A DNA stretch of 64,000 nucleotides from NCBI GenBank assembly GCA_017445015.1, contig JAFSVL010000048.1, positions 1 to 64,000 on the forward strand. The letters run 5' to 3'. This document shows, in pieces, positions 1 to 9,956 of this stretch. Below the pieces are notes generated by a model that saw only the letters and a program-made list of their open reading frames with translations, made no database searches and was not told the origin of the DNA. Numbering within the stretch: position 1 is the first letter of the stretch; each line of letters begins with the position of its first letter. This DNA is from Bacteroidales bacterium. GTDB taxonomy: Bacteria > Bacteroidota > Bacteroidia > Bacteroidales > UBA932. Position numbers and translations under genes: made by a program.

Positions 1-2022
<2,022 letters not shown>

Positions 2023-2023
2023 T

Positions 2024-2180
2024 CGGGACGCCGCCTGCGGCAGCGGGCACTTGTTGCTCCGCAACCCTATCCGGGGAATTAACTGACGAAGTGAGCGAAA
2101 TGAAACTTGTCTCAATTTCCGAACTGAGGAAAGTTAAAAACGTCAGTTAAATGTGCCCTTACGCCGCAGGCAGCATCCCG
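2024..2180. repeat. Hairpin-apex repeat, copy 1 (composite form)
   Basis: Outer arms at 2024-2050 and 2153-2180 are inverted repeats ending in CGGGCAC / GTGCCC. Inside lies the shared core GTTGCTCCGCAACCCTATCC (2053-2072) followed by CGGGG, and then a nested insert with its own arms TTAACTGACG (2079-2088) and CGTCAGTTAA (2141-2150). The inner 118 bp recurs in inverted orientation at about 8193-8311 with two differences inside the core. The arms outside that block differ between the two copies. No long T-run follows, so it is not a standard intrinsic terminator, although it lies directly after the nifJ stop. Confidence 0.85.
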
Positions 2181-2194
2181 CCAAGAGATTGGCA

Positions 2195-3853
2195 ATGCTG
2201 AGGATATTCTGCAAGAATACCGGAACATATCATGATTTCCAGGAGGGCACCACCCTCCTGGAGATGCTTCCGGCCTTTGATTTTGACAAGCCCTACGACA
2301 TCCTTTCGGCCCGCGTGAACAACGTTTCCGAAGGTCTGAAATTCCGCGTCTTCAATAACCGGGACGTGGAATTTTTGGACTATCGCTCGTACAACGGACG
2401 CAATGTCTATTGCCGTTCCCTGTGTTTTTTGCTGGCCAAGGCGACCCGGGACCTTTTCCCCGGCGTCAAGATCGTCCTGCGCAGGCCCATCTGCAAGGGC
2501 TATTTCTGCCATGTTTCCAAACCGGACGGAAATCCCGTATCGGAAGAGGATGTGTCGGCAATTTGCGCCAGGATGCGGGAACTTGTAGAGAAGGACATCC
2601 CCTTCCGCCGGCACGAAGTCCAGCTCGAAGAAGCGGTCCGCATCTTCAGCAAGTACGGATACGAAGACAAAATCAAACTGCTGCGCACCTGCGGGGACGT
2701 TTACATTACCTATTATACTTTAGGGGATACTGCCGACTATTATTATGACGCTGTGGTCCCTTCGACGGGCTACCTGAAGGTATGGGAACTGGCGTCGTAC
2801 CGCGGCGGCCTGCTGCTTCGCGTACCCAACCGCCATAAGCCGGAGGAACTTTCCCCCTTCAACGAACAGCCCAAGACCTTTGACATCTTTGCAGAAACCC
2901 TGCGATGGAACCGCATCATGGGGCTCGACAACGTCGGCGATGTCAACTGTGCCTGCGAACAGGGGAAGGGTCCGGACCTGATCCAGATTGCAGAAGCCCT
3001 GCAGGAAAAGAAAATCGTCAGCATCGCAGAAGAAATCGAAAGACGCCACGCCGACCGGGAGCATCCGGTCCGCCTGGTGCTGATTACCGGTCCGACCAGC
3101 AGCGGGAAGAGTACCTTCTGCAAACGGCTGAGCGTGCAGCTCATGGCCTGTGGCCTTCACCCGGTTTCCTTCTCCACGGACGATTATTTCGTGAACCGCG
3201 CAGATACGCCCAAACTCCCTGACGGGAACTATGACTTCGACAATTTCGACACCGTTGACCACGATTATTTGCAAAAAGACGTGCTGCGCCTGCTGGACGG
3301 GGAAGAAGTCAAGGTGCCGTCCTATAATTTCGTGACGGGAAAACGGGAGTGGAACGGCAGGAAACTCAAATTGGACGAATCTTCCGTCCTGCTCGTCGAA
3401 GGCATCCATGCACTGAACCCGGCACTGACCGACAAGGTGGACGAAGCCTCCAAGTACAGGATTTTCATCAATACCATCACCAGTATTTCGCTGGACGACC
3501 ACAACTGTATTCCGACCAGCGACAACCGCCTGCTCCGGCGTATCGTACGCGACTACAACAAAGGCGCGTTCAGCGCGAGGGAGACCATCTCCAACTGGCC
3601 GAATGTACGCCGTGCGGAGTCAAAGTGGATATACCCTTATCAGGAGACCGCCGACGTCCTGTTCAATTCCGCGTACCTGCTGGAATTCGCAGTGCTGCGC
3701 CCCTATGCGGAACGCATCCTGGGCACCGTTCCCAAGAACTGCCCTGAATATGCGGAAGCACACCGCTTGCTGGTATTCCTGCATTACTTTGTCCCTGTGT
3801 CCGACAAGGATTTGCCGTCCACATCGCTGATCAGAAGCTTTATTGACGCATGA
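2195..3853 (+). CDS. nucleoside (uridine-type) kinase with N-terminal TGS/ThrRS-like domains
   Basis: A 552-residue cytoplasmic protein with an N-terminal TGS-like ubiquitin fold (about 1-60), a threonyl-tRNA-synthetase second-additional-domain-like region (about 60-250) and a C-terminal uridine kinase/phosphoribulokinase domain. The P-loop GPTSSGKST begins at about residue 299 and is followed by the STDDYF segment typical of uridine kinases. The family probably phosphorylates a nucleoside or a related metabolite; the substrate is not shown by sequence. I chose the ATG at 2195 because the 14 residues upstream (from 2153) would be encoded by the repeat arm and are basic filler. Its stop overlaps the start of the lyase gene (ATGA), so the two are probably translationally coupled. 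Confidence 0.85.
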   Translation: MLRIFCKNTGTYHDFQEGTTLLEMLPAFDFDKPYDILSARVNNVSEGLKFRVFNNRDVEFLDYRSYNGRNVYCRSLCFLLAKATRDLFPGVKIVLRRPICKGYFCHVSKPDGNPVSEEDVSAICARMRELVEKDIPFRRHEVQLEEAVRIFSKYGYEDKIKLLRTCGDVYITYYTLGDTADYYYDAVVPSTGYLKVWELASYRGGLLLRVPNRHKPEELSPFNEQPKTFDIFAETLRWNRIMGLDNVGDVNCACEQGKGPDLIQIAEALQEKKIVSIAEEIERRHADREHPVRLVLITGPTSSGKSTFCKRLSVQLMACGLHPVSFSTDDYFVNRADTPKLPDGNYDFDNFDTVDHDYLQKDVLRLLDGEEVKVPSYNFVTGKREWNGRKLKLDESSVLLVEGIHALNPALTDKVDEASKYRIFINTITSISLDDHNCIPTSDNRLLRRIVRDYNKGAFSARETISNWPNVRRAESKWIYPYQETADVLFNSAYLLEFAVLRPYAERILGTVPKNCPEYAEAHRLLVFLHYFVPVSDKDLPSTSLIRSFIDA

Positions 3854-5364
3854 AATATATTACGCTGGATGAAGCCCGGGAAATCCTTTTCCTGGGCCGG
3901 AAGTTGGAGTTAAAGCCGGAAGCACTTGCCTGCGTCCGCCGCAGTTACGAATTTCTGGATGCCTTTCATAAGGACAAGATTATCTACGGCATCAATACCG
4001 GATTCGGGCCGATGGCGCAGTGGCGCGTGGATGATGCGCACCTCAAGGAACTCCAGTACAACATCATCCGCAGCCACAGTACCGGAACCGGGAAAGCCCT
4101 CGGGCTACTTTCCGCCAAGGCGGCGATGCTGGCGCGCGTGGGGACTTTCCTGCAGGGAAGATCCGGGATTCATCCGGACGAAGTGCTGCTCCTGACCGAA
4201 TTCATCAACCGCGACATCATTCCCTTCATCCCCCGGCACGGCAGCGTGGGCGCCAGCGGAGATCTGGTGCAGCTCGCACATATGGCACTGGCCCTCATCG
4301 GCGAGGGAGAAGTGCATTACAAAGGAGAGTGGCGGCCCGCCGGAGATGTCCTGAAAGAATGCGGTCTCAAGCCCCTGGAAATCCATATCCGCGAGGGACT
4401 ATCCTCCACGAACGGCACTTCCGTGATGAGCGGCGTTGCGATGGTCAACCAGTTCCAGGCGGAAAAACTGCTGGACCTGGCCGTACTCGCCGGAGTATGG
4501 ATGAACGAAATTGCCGGTTCCTACGATGATTTCATGGCGGAGCCGCTGAGCGCCTGCCGGCCGCATCCGGGACAGGTGGAAATCGCCCGCAGGATGCGTT
4601 CCATCGCCGAAGGAAGCGCCTGTCTGATGAAGCGCGAGCTGGAACTCTATACGGGAGAACACCGCGAAGCGGTCTTCGAACACAAGGTACAGGCCTATTA
4701 TTCCCTGCGCTGTACGCCTCAGATACTGGGCCCGGTGCGCGACACGCTCGCCGGCGCACGCGAAGTCCTGGAAACCGAAATCAATTCCGCCTGCGACAAT
4801 CCCATCGTCGATCCGGACACGCAGAACGTCTATCACGGCGGCAACTTCCACGGGGACTATATTTCTTTGGAGCAGGACAAACTCAAGATTGCGCTTACCC
4901 GGGTGGCAATGCTCACCGAACGGCAGCTCAACTACCTTTTCCACGACCGCATCAACGGCATCCTGCCGCCCTTCCTGAATATGGGCAAGCTGGGACTGAA
5001 TTACGGGATGCAGGCCTGCCAGTTCACGGCGACTTCCACCACGGCCGAGTGCCAGACGCTCTCGATGCCGAATTACGTGCACAGCATCCCCAACAACAAC
5101 GACAATCAGGACATTGTGTCGATGGGCACGAACAGCGCCCTGCTCTGCCGCCAGGTGGTGGAAAATGCCTTCCAGGTGATGACGATTCACTACATCGCCC
5201 TGGCGCAGGCCACGGATTGTCTGGGGATTGCTGACAAACTCTGCCCCGCCTCGCGGAAGGCTTACGAGGCCGTCCGCGGCATCCAGCCGGTCATCCTCGA
5301 AGACACCCCCTTCTACAAGGAAATCTCCGCCGTAGAAAACCTGCTCAAACGCAGCGCGTTCTGA
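3850..5364 (+). CDS. hutH: histidine ammonia-lyase / aromatic amino acid lyase (MIO family)
   Basis: A 504-residue member of the PAL/HAL/TAL family, close to the usual HutH length. The cofactor-forming triad Ala-Ser-Gly is at residues 135-137 inside GSVGASGDL and would cyclise to the MIO prosthetic group. The selectivity position carries Ser75-His76 (RSHSTGTG), the pair found in histidine lyases; tyrosine lyases usually have His-Leu there. The predicted reaction is L-histidine to trans-urocanate plus ammonia in the cytoplasm. No other hut genes (hutU, hutI, ftcD) are nearby; its only close partner is the overlapping nucleoside kinase. A role in another pathway is therefore possible, but the motif favours histidine. 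Confidence 0.85.
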   Translation: MKYITLDEAREILFLGRKLELKPEALACVRRSYEFLDAFHKDKIIYGINTGFGPMAQWRVDDAHLKELQYNIIRSHSTGTGKALGLLSAKAAMLARVGTFLQGRSGIHPDEVLLLTEFINRDIIPFIPRHGSVGASGDLVQLAHMALALIGEGEVHYKGEWRPAGDVLKECGLKPLEIHIREGLSSTNGTSVMSGVAMVNQFQAEKLLDLAVLAGVWMNEIAGSYDDFMAEPLSACRPHPGQVEIARRMRSIAEGSACLMKRELELYTGEHREAVFEHKVQAYYSLRCTPQILGPVRDTLAGAREVLETEINSACDNPIVDPDTQNVYHGGNFHGDYISLEQDKLKIALTRVAMLTERQLNYLFHDRINGILPPFLNMGKLGLNYGMQACQFTATSTTAECQTLSMPNYVHSIPNNNDNQDIVSMGTNSALLCRQVVENAFQVMTIHYIALAQATDCLGIADKLCPASRKAYEAVRGIQPVILEDTPFYKEISAVENLLKRSAF

Positions 5365-5370
5365 CAGGTT

Positions 5371-8163
5371 CTATTCCGGACGCATAATCACTTCGACGAA
5401 GTTTCCGGAGGCAAGCAGACGGGCAGCAAGAGTCTTGACATCGTCCGGGGTCAAGGATCTCACCACGGCCTCGATATTGCCGTCATAGTCCACACCATAG
5501 TTCTCCGACTGCATCAACTGCTCCATCCAATACCGGTTGGTAATCCGGTTTTCAGGGATTTTCTTTTCGAGATTCTTAAGCGCGCGGTCAAACTTCTCCG
5601 CCTCAGGGCCGTTTTCGGCAATCTTCCCGAGGCCTTCCTTTGCCATGGCGATGAGTTTGTCCGCAGATTCGGTATTGGTTTCGAATACCACCTGCAGCAT
5701 CCCCCGGGCATGCGGGGCGTTGCTACAGGAGGACATCGTATGGGCGCCGTAGGTACCTCCTTCCTCTTCACGCATCGTTTCCGTATAGACCATATCGAGA
5801 ATGTTCTCCAGGGCCTCGAAGGTAATTTCTTCCTTGAGCGTCCAGGGCTGCTCGATGGAATACACCTGAACCACCGTCACCTTCGGCGTTTCCATCGCGT
5901 TTTTGAAGTCGTCCTTGACGAGACCGTTCCGGATGCCGTCGCCCTGATACTTCCAGTCCGTCTTCTTACGGCCGCCGGGCAGAGATCCGAGATAACGCTG
6001 GAGGAGAGGGAGGATTTCGTCAGGATTAAAGTCTCCTACGATGATGCAGGTGGCCCCGCTCACATCCTTGAAGAGCTGCGCATAGACCTTCTGCAAGGTG
6101 GCCAGTCTGGCCTTGGAGAGCACATTCTCGTCCAGGACGAAGCGGCGAGGCGAGTTGAAGAGAGCGGGATACAGGTGCTGCTGGAGCGCCCAGCCGGGAT
6201 TGTTCTGCAGATTGGGCAGGAGCGTCCTCAACTGCTTGATTCCCTTCTGGAACTCGTCATTGTCAAAACGGGGCGCCGTATAATAGAGGTGCAAAAGCTG
6301 CAGGGCCGTCTCGAAATCCTGCGGCGAACTCTGTCCGCGCACGCCGTTCGTGTATTCGCTGATGTAAGGGCTTACGCTGAGATCCTTGCCGGCAAGCATC
6401 TTGCTTACGGTCGTTCCACTGAACGCAGATACCCCGGTATTGCTGAGGTACTGTCCCCAGATATTATCGTCGAAGGTGGGCAGATCCCGGGTCGCGATCC
6501 GGCAGCGTCCGCCCTTCCTGTAGATATTGAAGCGGATCTTATTCTTTTCGTGGTCATTGGCCAGGAGGATCAGTTTAAGTCCATTGCCGAGCATCAGTTC
6601 GCGTGAACCGCTGATTCCGTCCTCCCTGGAAACAATCGTACCCGCCGTAAGGGCGGAGGGATCGAGGAAACTTTCGGGAACCTCTTCGCCCGCCAGGCGA
6701 TCGATATCGGCTTCCTGCACCTTGGAGACAAGGGCGGCGAGTTCTTCTTCCGTCGGCTTGGCCGCTTTTTCCGGGCCATTGTAAAGGATAACGAGATTTT
6801 CCCTTGTGATCATCTGGTTAGCCACCTGATTGATGACTTGGGGCGTCAGCTGTTCCATGATCATCCCGGCCATCTGATAGGCCGTCGAAGGCTCCATGAA
6901 AGCCTTATTATCGAAGAAATGGGCAATCATCGGCTGCACGAACTCGCTGTTTTTACGGCTTTCCGCCTTCTTGGAGGCGGATTCGTAGGCCGACAGGATT
7001 TCCGCTTTGGCACGGTCGATTTCATTGTCGGAGAAGCCGTAGCGGCGCATGCGTTCCACTTCGGTGAACATCGCTTCCGTGGCTGTCAGCGCCTCGCCGT
7101 CCTTGAAAGTGACATCCGCAAAAACGGCATCCATGGTCTCGCAGAGGTTGCCGGCACCGAAAGACGCGTCGAGGAACGGAGCGCCGGCTTTGGCGGTGAT
7201 ATCCTGAAAACGCTCATTCATGACATTGCTGACAATGTCCCTGAGAATATCCTGCACCAGGCCGATCTGGGTATTATTGTACTCCTCAGGCATGGCCTCG
7301 CTCTTCCAGATGAAGGAGACATCCGAAGAAGAGGCTTCCGGATCCGTGACGATGCCGACCAGGGGCTGGACGTTGTCCGGGACTTTGATAACCTCCTTCG
7401 GTTCGGGATTTACCGGGGCGGGGATATCGGCAAAGATCCCCTTGATCTTGCCTTCCACCTCTTCCACATGAATGTCGCCCACGATAATGAGCGCCTGCAT
7501 GTCAGGCCTGCACCAGGTCCGGTAGAAATTGACGAGACTTTCGGGCTTGAAGGTCTCCAGGTTCTCCTGGCTGCCGATGACGGTGCAGCCGGCATATTTG
7601 GACCCCTTGAAAATGTATTGCTGATTCTGCTCGTAGAGACGCCATGCGGCATTGCGGCGGGAACGGCGCTCTTCCAGAATGACGCCGCGCTCCTTGTCGA
7701 TTTCCTCCGGAAGATTGGAAACGAAATGCGCGTAGTCGTGCATGATAAGGATACAGGTATCCACGACACCAGGACGCGAAAGGGGGATATTGTTGAGCAT
7801 ATACACCGTCTGTTCAACACCGGTGGACGCATTGACGTTTCCTCCGAAGGAGGCCCCGATACTTTGCAGCCAGTCCAGGATTCCCTTTCCGGGAAAGTTC
7901 TTTGTACCGTTGAAGCACATATGCTCCAGGAAATGGGCCAGGCCGTCCTGATCCGGAGTCTCCTGGATGGCTCCTACGTTGGTGGCCAGGTAAAATTCAG
8001 CCCGCCCCGCAGGTTTGTCATTGTGCCGGATGTAATAGGTCATCCCGTTGTCGAGTTTACCGACCTTTGTCGCAGGATCGTTGGGAAGCGCAGGAATCTG
8101 CTGCGCCCAAAGTGCGACGGACATCCCGAAGAGGGCCGCAGTCATCAATAAAGACTTTTTCAT
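5371..8163 (-). CDS. M16 family zinc metalloprotease (insulinase/pitrilysin type), secreted
   Basis: A 930-residue protein with an N-terminal signal peptide (MKKSLLMTAALFG ... LWAQ), so it is probably periplasmic. The inverted zinc motif HxxEH is intact as H77-F-L-E80-H81, followed at a suitable distance by a conserved Glu-rich segment (ERGVILEERRSRRN) that carries the third zinc ligand. The length fits the two-lobe M16A/B architecture with an inactive second half. The start at 8163 begins with the signal peptide; 13 upstream codons were discarded. It is convergent with the lyase gene (6-bp gap). Its likely promoter (8337-8344) lies beyond the hairpin-apex repeat, so the transcript would carry that hairpin in its leader. 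Confidence 0.93.
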   Translation of the reverse strand: MKKSLLMTAALFGMSVALWAQQIPALPNDPATKVGKLDNGMTYYIRHNDKPAGRAEFYLATNVGAIQETPDQDGLAHFLEHMCFNGTKNFPGKGILDWLQSIGASFGGNVNASTGVEQTVYMLNNIPLSRPGVVDTCILIMHDYAHFVSNLPEEIDKERGVILEERRSRRNAAWRLYEQNQQYIFKGSKYAGCTVIGSQENLETFKPESLVNFYRTWCRPDMQALIIVGDIHVEEVEGKIKGIFADIPAPVNPEPKEVIKVPDNVQPLVGIVTDPEASSSDVSFIWKSEAMPEEYNNTQIGLVQDILRDIVSNVMNERFQDITAKAGAPFLDASFGAGNLCETMDAVFADVTFKDGEALTATEAMFTEVERMRRYGFSDNEIDRAKAEILSAYESASKKAESRKNSEFVQPMIAHFFDNKAFMEPSTAYQMAGMIMEQLTPQVINQVANQMITRENLVILYNGPEKAAKPTEEELAALVSKVQEADIDRLAGEEVPESFLDPSALTAGTIVSREDGISGSRELMLGNGLKLILLANDHEKNKIRFNIYRKGGRCRIATRDLPTFDDNIWGQYLSNTGVSAFSGTTVSKMLAGKDLSVSPYISEYTNGVRGQSSPQDFETALQLLHLYYTAPRFDNDEFQKGIKQLRTLLPNLQNNPGWALQQHLYPALFNSPRRFVLDENVLSKARLATLQKVYAQLFKDVSGATCIIVGDFNPDEILPLLQRYLGSLPGGRKKTDWKYQGDGIRNGLVKDDFKNAMETPKVTVVQVYSIEQPWTLKEEITFEALENILDMVYTETMREEEGGTYGAHTMSSCSNAPHARGMLQVVFETNTESADKLIAMAKEGLGKIAENGPEAEKFDRALKNLEKKIPENRITNRYWMEQLMQSENYGVDYDGNIEAVVRSLTPDDVKTLAARLLASGNFVEVIMRPE

Positions 8164-8178
8164 ATCCGATCTTTTAAA

Positions 8179-8326
8179 AAATTTCCTGCCGCATAAGGGC
8201 ACATTTAACTGACGTTTTTAACTTTCCTCAGTTCGGAAATTGAGACAAGTTTCATTTCGCTCACTTCGTCAGTTAATTCCCCGGACAGGGTTGCGTAGCA
8301 ACAAGTGCCCGTGTGGCAGGAAATTT
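8179..8326. repeat. Hairpin-apex repeat, copy 2 (composite form, inverted relative to copy 1)
   Basis: The outer arms AAATTTCCTGCC (8179-8190) and GGCAGGAAATTT (8315-8326) are perfect inverted repeats and differ from the outer arms of copy 1. The interior from about 8193 to 8311 is the reverse complement of positions 2044-2161 with only two mismatches in the core, including the same nested insert. It lies between the M16 gene and its likely promoter. Confidence 0.85.
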
Positions 8327-8336
8327 ATAGTTATAG

Positions 8337-8344
8337 CAAAAATA
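8337..8344 (-). promoter_or_regulatory. Bacteroidota -7 box for the M16 protease
   Basis: The minus strand reads TATTTTTG, an exact match to the Bacteroidota -7 consensus TAnnTTTG. Transcription would start near 8330 and run through the repeat at 8179-8326, giving a leader of about 165 nt. A TTTG lies upstream but with shorter spacing than usual for a -33 box. Confidence 0.5.
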
Positions 8345-8375
8345 TTTTTTCAACGACAAATTTAAAAAAATTGCG

Positions 8376-8383
8376 TATTTTTA
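8376..8383 (+). promoter_or_regulatory. Possible -7 box for the LysR-type HTH gene
   Basis: TATTTTTA differs from TAnnTTTG at the last base and ends 4 nt before the ATG at 8388. If used, the mRNA would be nearly leaderless. Confidence 0.3.
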
Positions 8384-8387
8384 CACC

Positions 8388-8762
8388 ATGCTGGACGATT
8401 TCAGACTAAGGGTTTTTGCGGCTGTGGCACGATGCGGCGGCTTTACGGCGGCGGCGCGTGAACTGGGAATCAGCCAGCCTGCCGTAAGCCAGCATATTTC
8501 AGAACTGGAAAAGGAACTTGACCGTGCGCTTTTCACGCGCCGCCGCAACGGAGTCACACTTACTCCCGACGGAGAGCGCCTGCTCGGCTATGCCGGCCAG
8601 GTGCTGCACTGGTACGATGTCATCGGCGCCGCCTTTGCGAAGGACGATGTCTTTTCCCGGGGAAAAGCCCTCCCGGAGCGCGTAGAACTTAAACTTTCCG
8701 AAAACAAAACCGCCCGGGTATGGACCTCGGGCGGTGATATTCACATCGAACTGGGCGATTAA
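8388..8762 (+). CDS. LysR-type DNA-binding protein lacking an effector domain
   Basis: A 124-residue protein whose first about 60 residues are a textbook LysR winged helix-turn-helix (FRLRVFAAVARCGGFTAAA then LGISQPAVSQHISELEKEL). After a short helix that would correspond to the dimerisation linker there is only a tail of about 40 residues. The usual substrate-binding domain of about 200 residues is absent. It may be a stand-alone HTH regulator or a decayed LysR gene. Its 3' end overlaps the intrinsic terminator of the convergent esterase gene, so the tail sequence is constrained by that hairpin. The DNA-binding assignment is firm; the target is unknown. Confidence 0.75.
   Translation: MLDDFRLRVFAAVARCGGFTAAARELGISQPAVSQHISELEKELDRALFTRRRNGVTLTPDGERLLGYAGQVLHWYDVIGAAFAKDDVFSRGKALPERVELKLSENKTARVWTSGGDIHIELGD
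8701..8736 (-). terminator. Intrinsic terminator of the ferredoxin-esterase unit
   Basis: On the minus strand a stem CCGCCCG / CGGGCGG (8734-8728 and 8716-8710) with an 11-nt loop is followed by TTTTGTTTT. It lies 37 nt past the esterase stop and inside the 3' end of the convergent LysR-like gene. Confidence 0.75.
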
Positions 8763-8772
8763 TCCCACAAGA

Positions 8773-9720
8773 TTACCGGCACTCGGACAGGAAGCGTTCC
8801 AGGATATTGTCAAAATCCCTGCGCTGTTCTCCGAGAGGGTCCTTGGCCTTGCCGAGGAACTGCTTTTTCACAAAGCCGTAACCGTGGTTGCCGGCAGAGA
8901 AAATATGCATCTCCACCTTGACCTTGTGCGACGCCATCGCTTCGAAATAACGGATACTGTTTTCCGGAGCGACAGTACGGTCGCCGGCGGAAAGCAGCAG
9001 CAGCGTCGGGGGTGTATTATGATCCACCCGCTCCTCGATGGAGAATTTTCTGACCATGGTGGAATCGCCTGCGGTAAGGTTCTCCCGGGTTCCCTTGTGC
9101 GTAATCCCCTCTTCCATCGTAATCACAGGATAGACAAGGACTGCAAAATCGGGCTTGGTGGCAGCATCCGTGTAAAGCGTGGCCGCGCTGGCCGCCAGAT
9201 GCCCCCCGGCGGAGAAGCCCATCACCCCGAGTTTGAAAACGCCCCATTCGGCAGCATGCGCCCTGCAGTACCGGAACGCATTCTGCACATCCGTCAACGG
9301 GACGTTCGCGTGGTGATTGGGCAGGCGGTATTTCACGACGCAGGCCCCGATTCCCCGCCGATACAGCCACTCGGCCACATTCTCACCTTCATTGACGGAC
9401 GAAACTAACGAATAACCTCCGCCCGGACAGACGACAATCATCTGCCCGTTGCACTTCTTGGGAAGATAAAGGTCAATGCAGGCTTCGTCCCCGATATTGG
9501 TAATGCGGCCGCGGTCATCAACGGAAATACCGCCGCTCAATCCGTTGTGCTCACCGGGACCGCCCGTAATATACACGCCTTCCTCCTGAATTCCCTTGCA
9601 TCGGGCCGGATCCTGGCCTTCAGGATAAAGGACAACGGTACGGGTAGGCGTAAAACCGACAGCGCCGACCGTCAGAGAGAGGGTCAGCGCCGCTATGCAT
9701 GCCAAAGACAAGCGTTTCAT
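8773..9720 (-). CDS. secreted alpha/beta hydrolase (acetyl-esterase-like)
   Basis: A 315-residue alpha/beta hydrolase with a signal peptide (MKRLSLACIAALTLSL). The nucleophile elbow GFSAGGHLA places the catalytic Ser at 170; Asp247 (SAGDRTV) and His279 (AGNHGYG) complete the triad, and CPGGGYS near residue 98 is the oxyanion-hole loop of the BD-FAE/acetyl-xylan-esterase-like group. It probably removes acyl groups from a glycan in the periplasm; the exact substrate cannot be read from sequence. The start at 9720 is the only ATG directly before the signal peptide. It lies 14 bp behind the ferredoxin gene and should be cotranscribed with it. Confidence 0.85.
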   Translation of the reverse strand: MKRLSLACIAALTLSLTVGAVGFTPTRTVVLYPEGQDPARCKGIQEEGVYITGGPGEHNGLSGGISVDDRGRITNIGDEACIDLYLPKKCNGQMIVVCPGGGYSLVSSVNEGENVAEWLYRRGIGACVVKYRLPNHHANVPLTDVQNAFRYCRAHAAEWGVFKLGVMGFSAGGHLAASAATLYTDAATKPDFAVLVYPVITMEEGITHKGTRENLTAGDSTMVRKFSIEERVDHNTPPTLLLLSAGDRTVAPENSIRYFEAMASHKVKVEMHIFSAGNHGYGFVKKQFLGKAKDPLGEQRRDFDNILERFLSECR

Positions 9721-9734
9721 AGCTGCTTCAGGGA

Positions 9735-9908
9735 TTACTCCGCAGGAGCGATAGCACCCATCGGACAGGCATCGGCACAGGTGCCGCAATCTACGCAAAT
9801 TTCGGGATCGATGGAGTAAACGTCTCCTTCCTTGATTGCGCCGGTCGGGCATTCTCCCATGCAGGTGCCGCAGGCAACGCAGGTCTCAGCAGAAATTTTG
9901 TAAGCCAT
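9735..9908 (-). CDS. 2[4Fe-4S] ferredoxin
   Basis: A 57-residue bacterial-type ferredoxin with two CxxCxxCxxxCP motifs: Cys10-13-16-20 (CVACGTCMGECP) and Cys38-41-44-48 (CVDCGTCADACP). It is a soluble low-potential electron carrier and a plausible partner of the pyruvate:ferredoxin oxidoreductase at the start of the window. The full length matches clostridial-type ferredoxins. It is the first gene of a minus-strand pair with the esterase; that pairing looks positional rather than functional. Confidence 0.95.
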   Translation of the reverse strand: MAYKISAETCVACGTCMGECPTGAIKEGDVYSIDPEICVDCGTCADACPMGAIAPAE

Positions 9909-9956
9909 AGTGGTGATAGTTGGTTAAAAAAAAGTATCTCAAAAATTTCTGCGAAG

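Noticed and set aside
2024..2180. Hairpin-apex repeats as ordinary Rho-independent terminators
   Set aside because: No T-run follows the stems, copies occur in a 5' leader and inside a coding sequence, and the conserved part is the apex and not the stem.
6838..8151. 437-codon open frame antisense to the M16 protease
   Set aside because: No domain, and the opposite strand has a signal peptide and an intact zinc motif.
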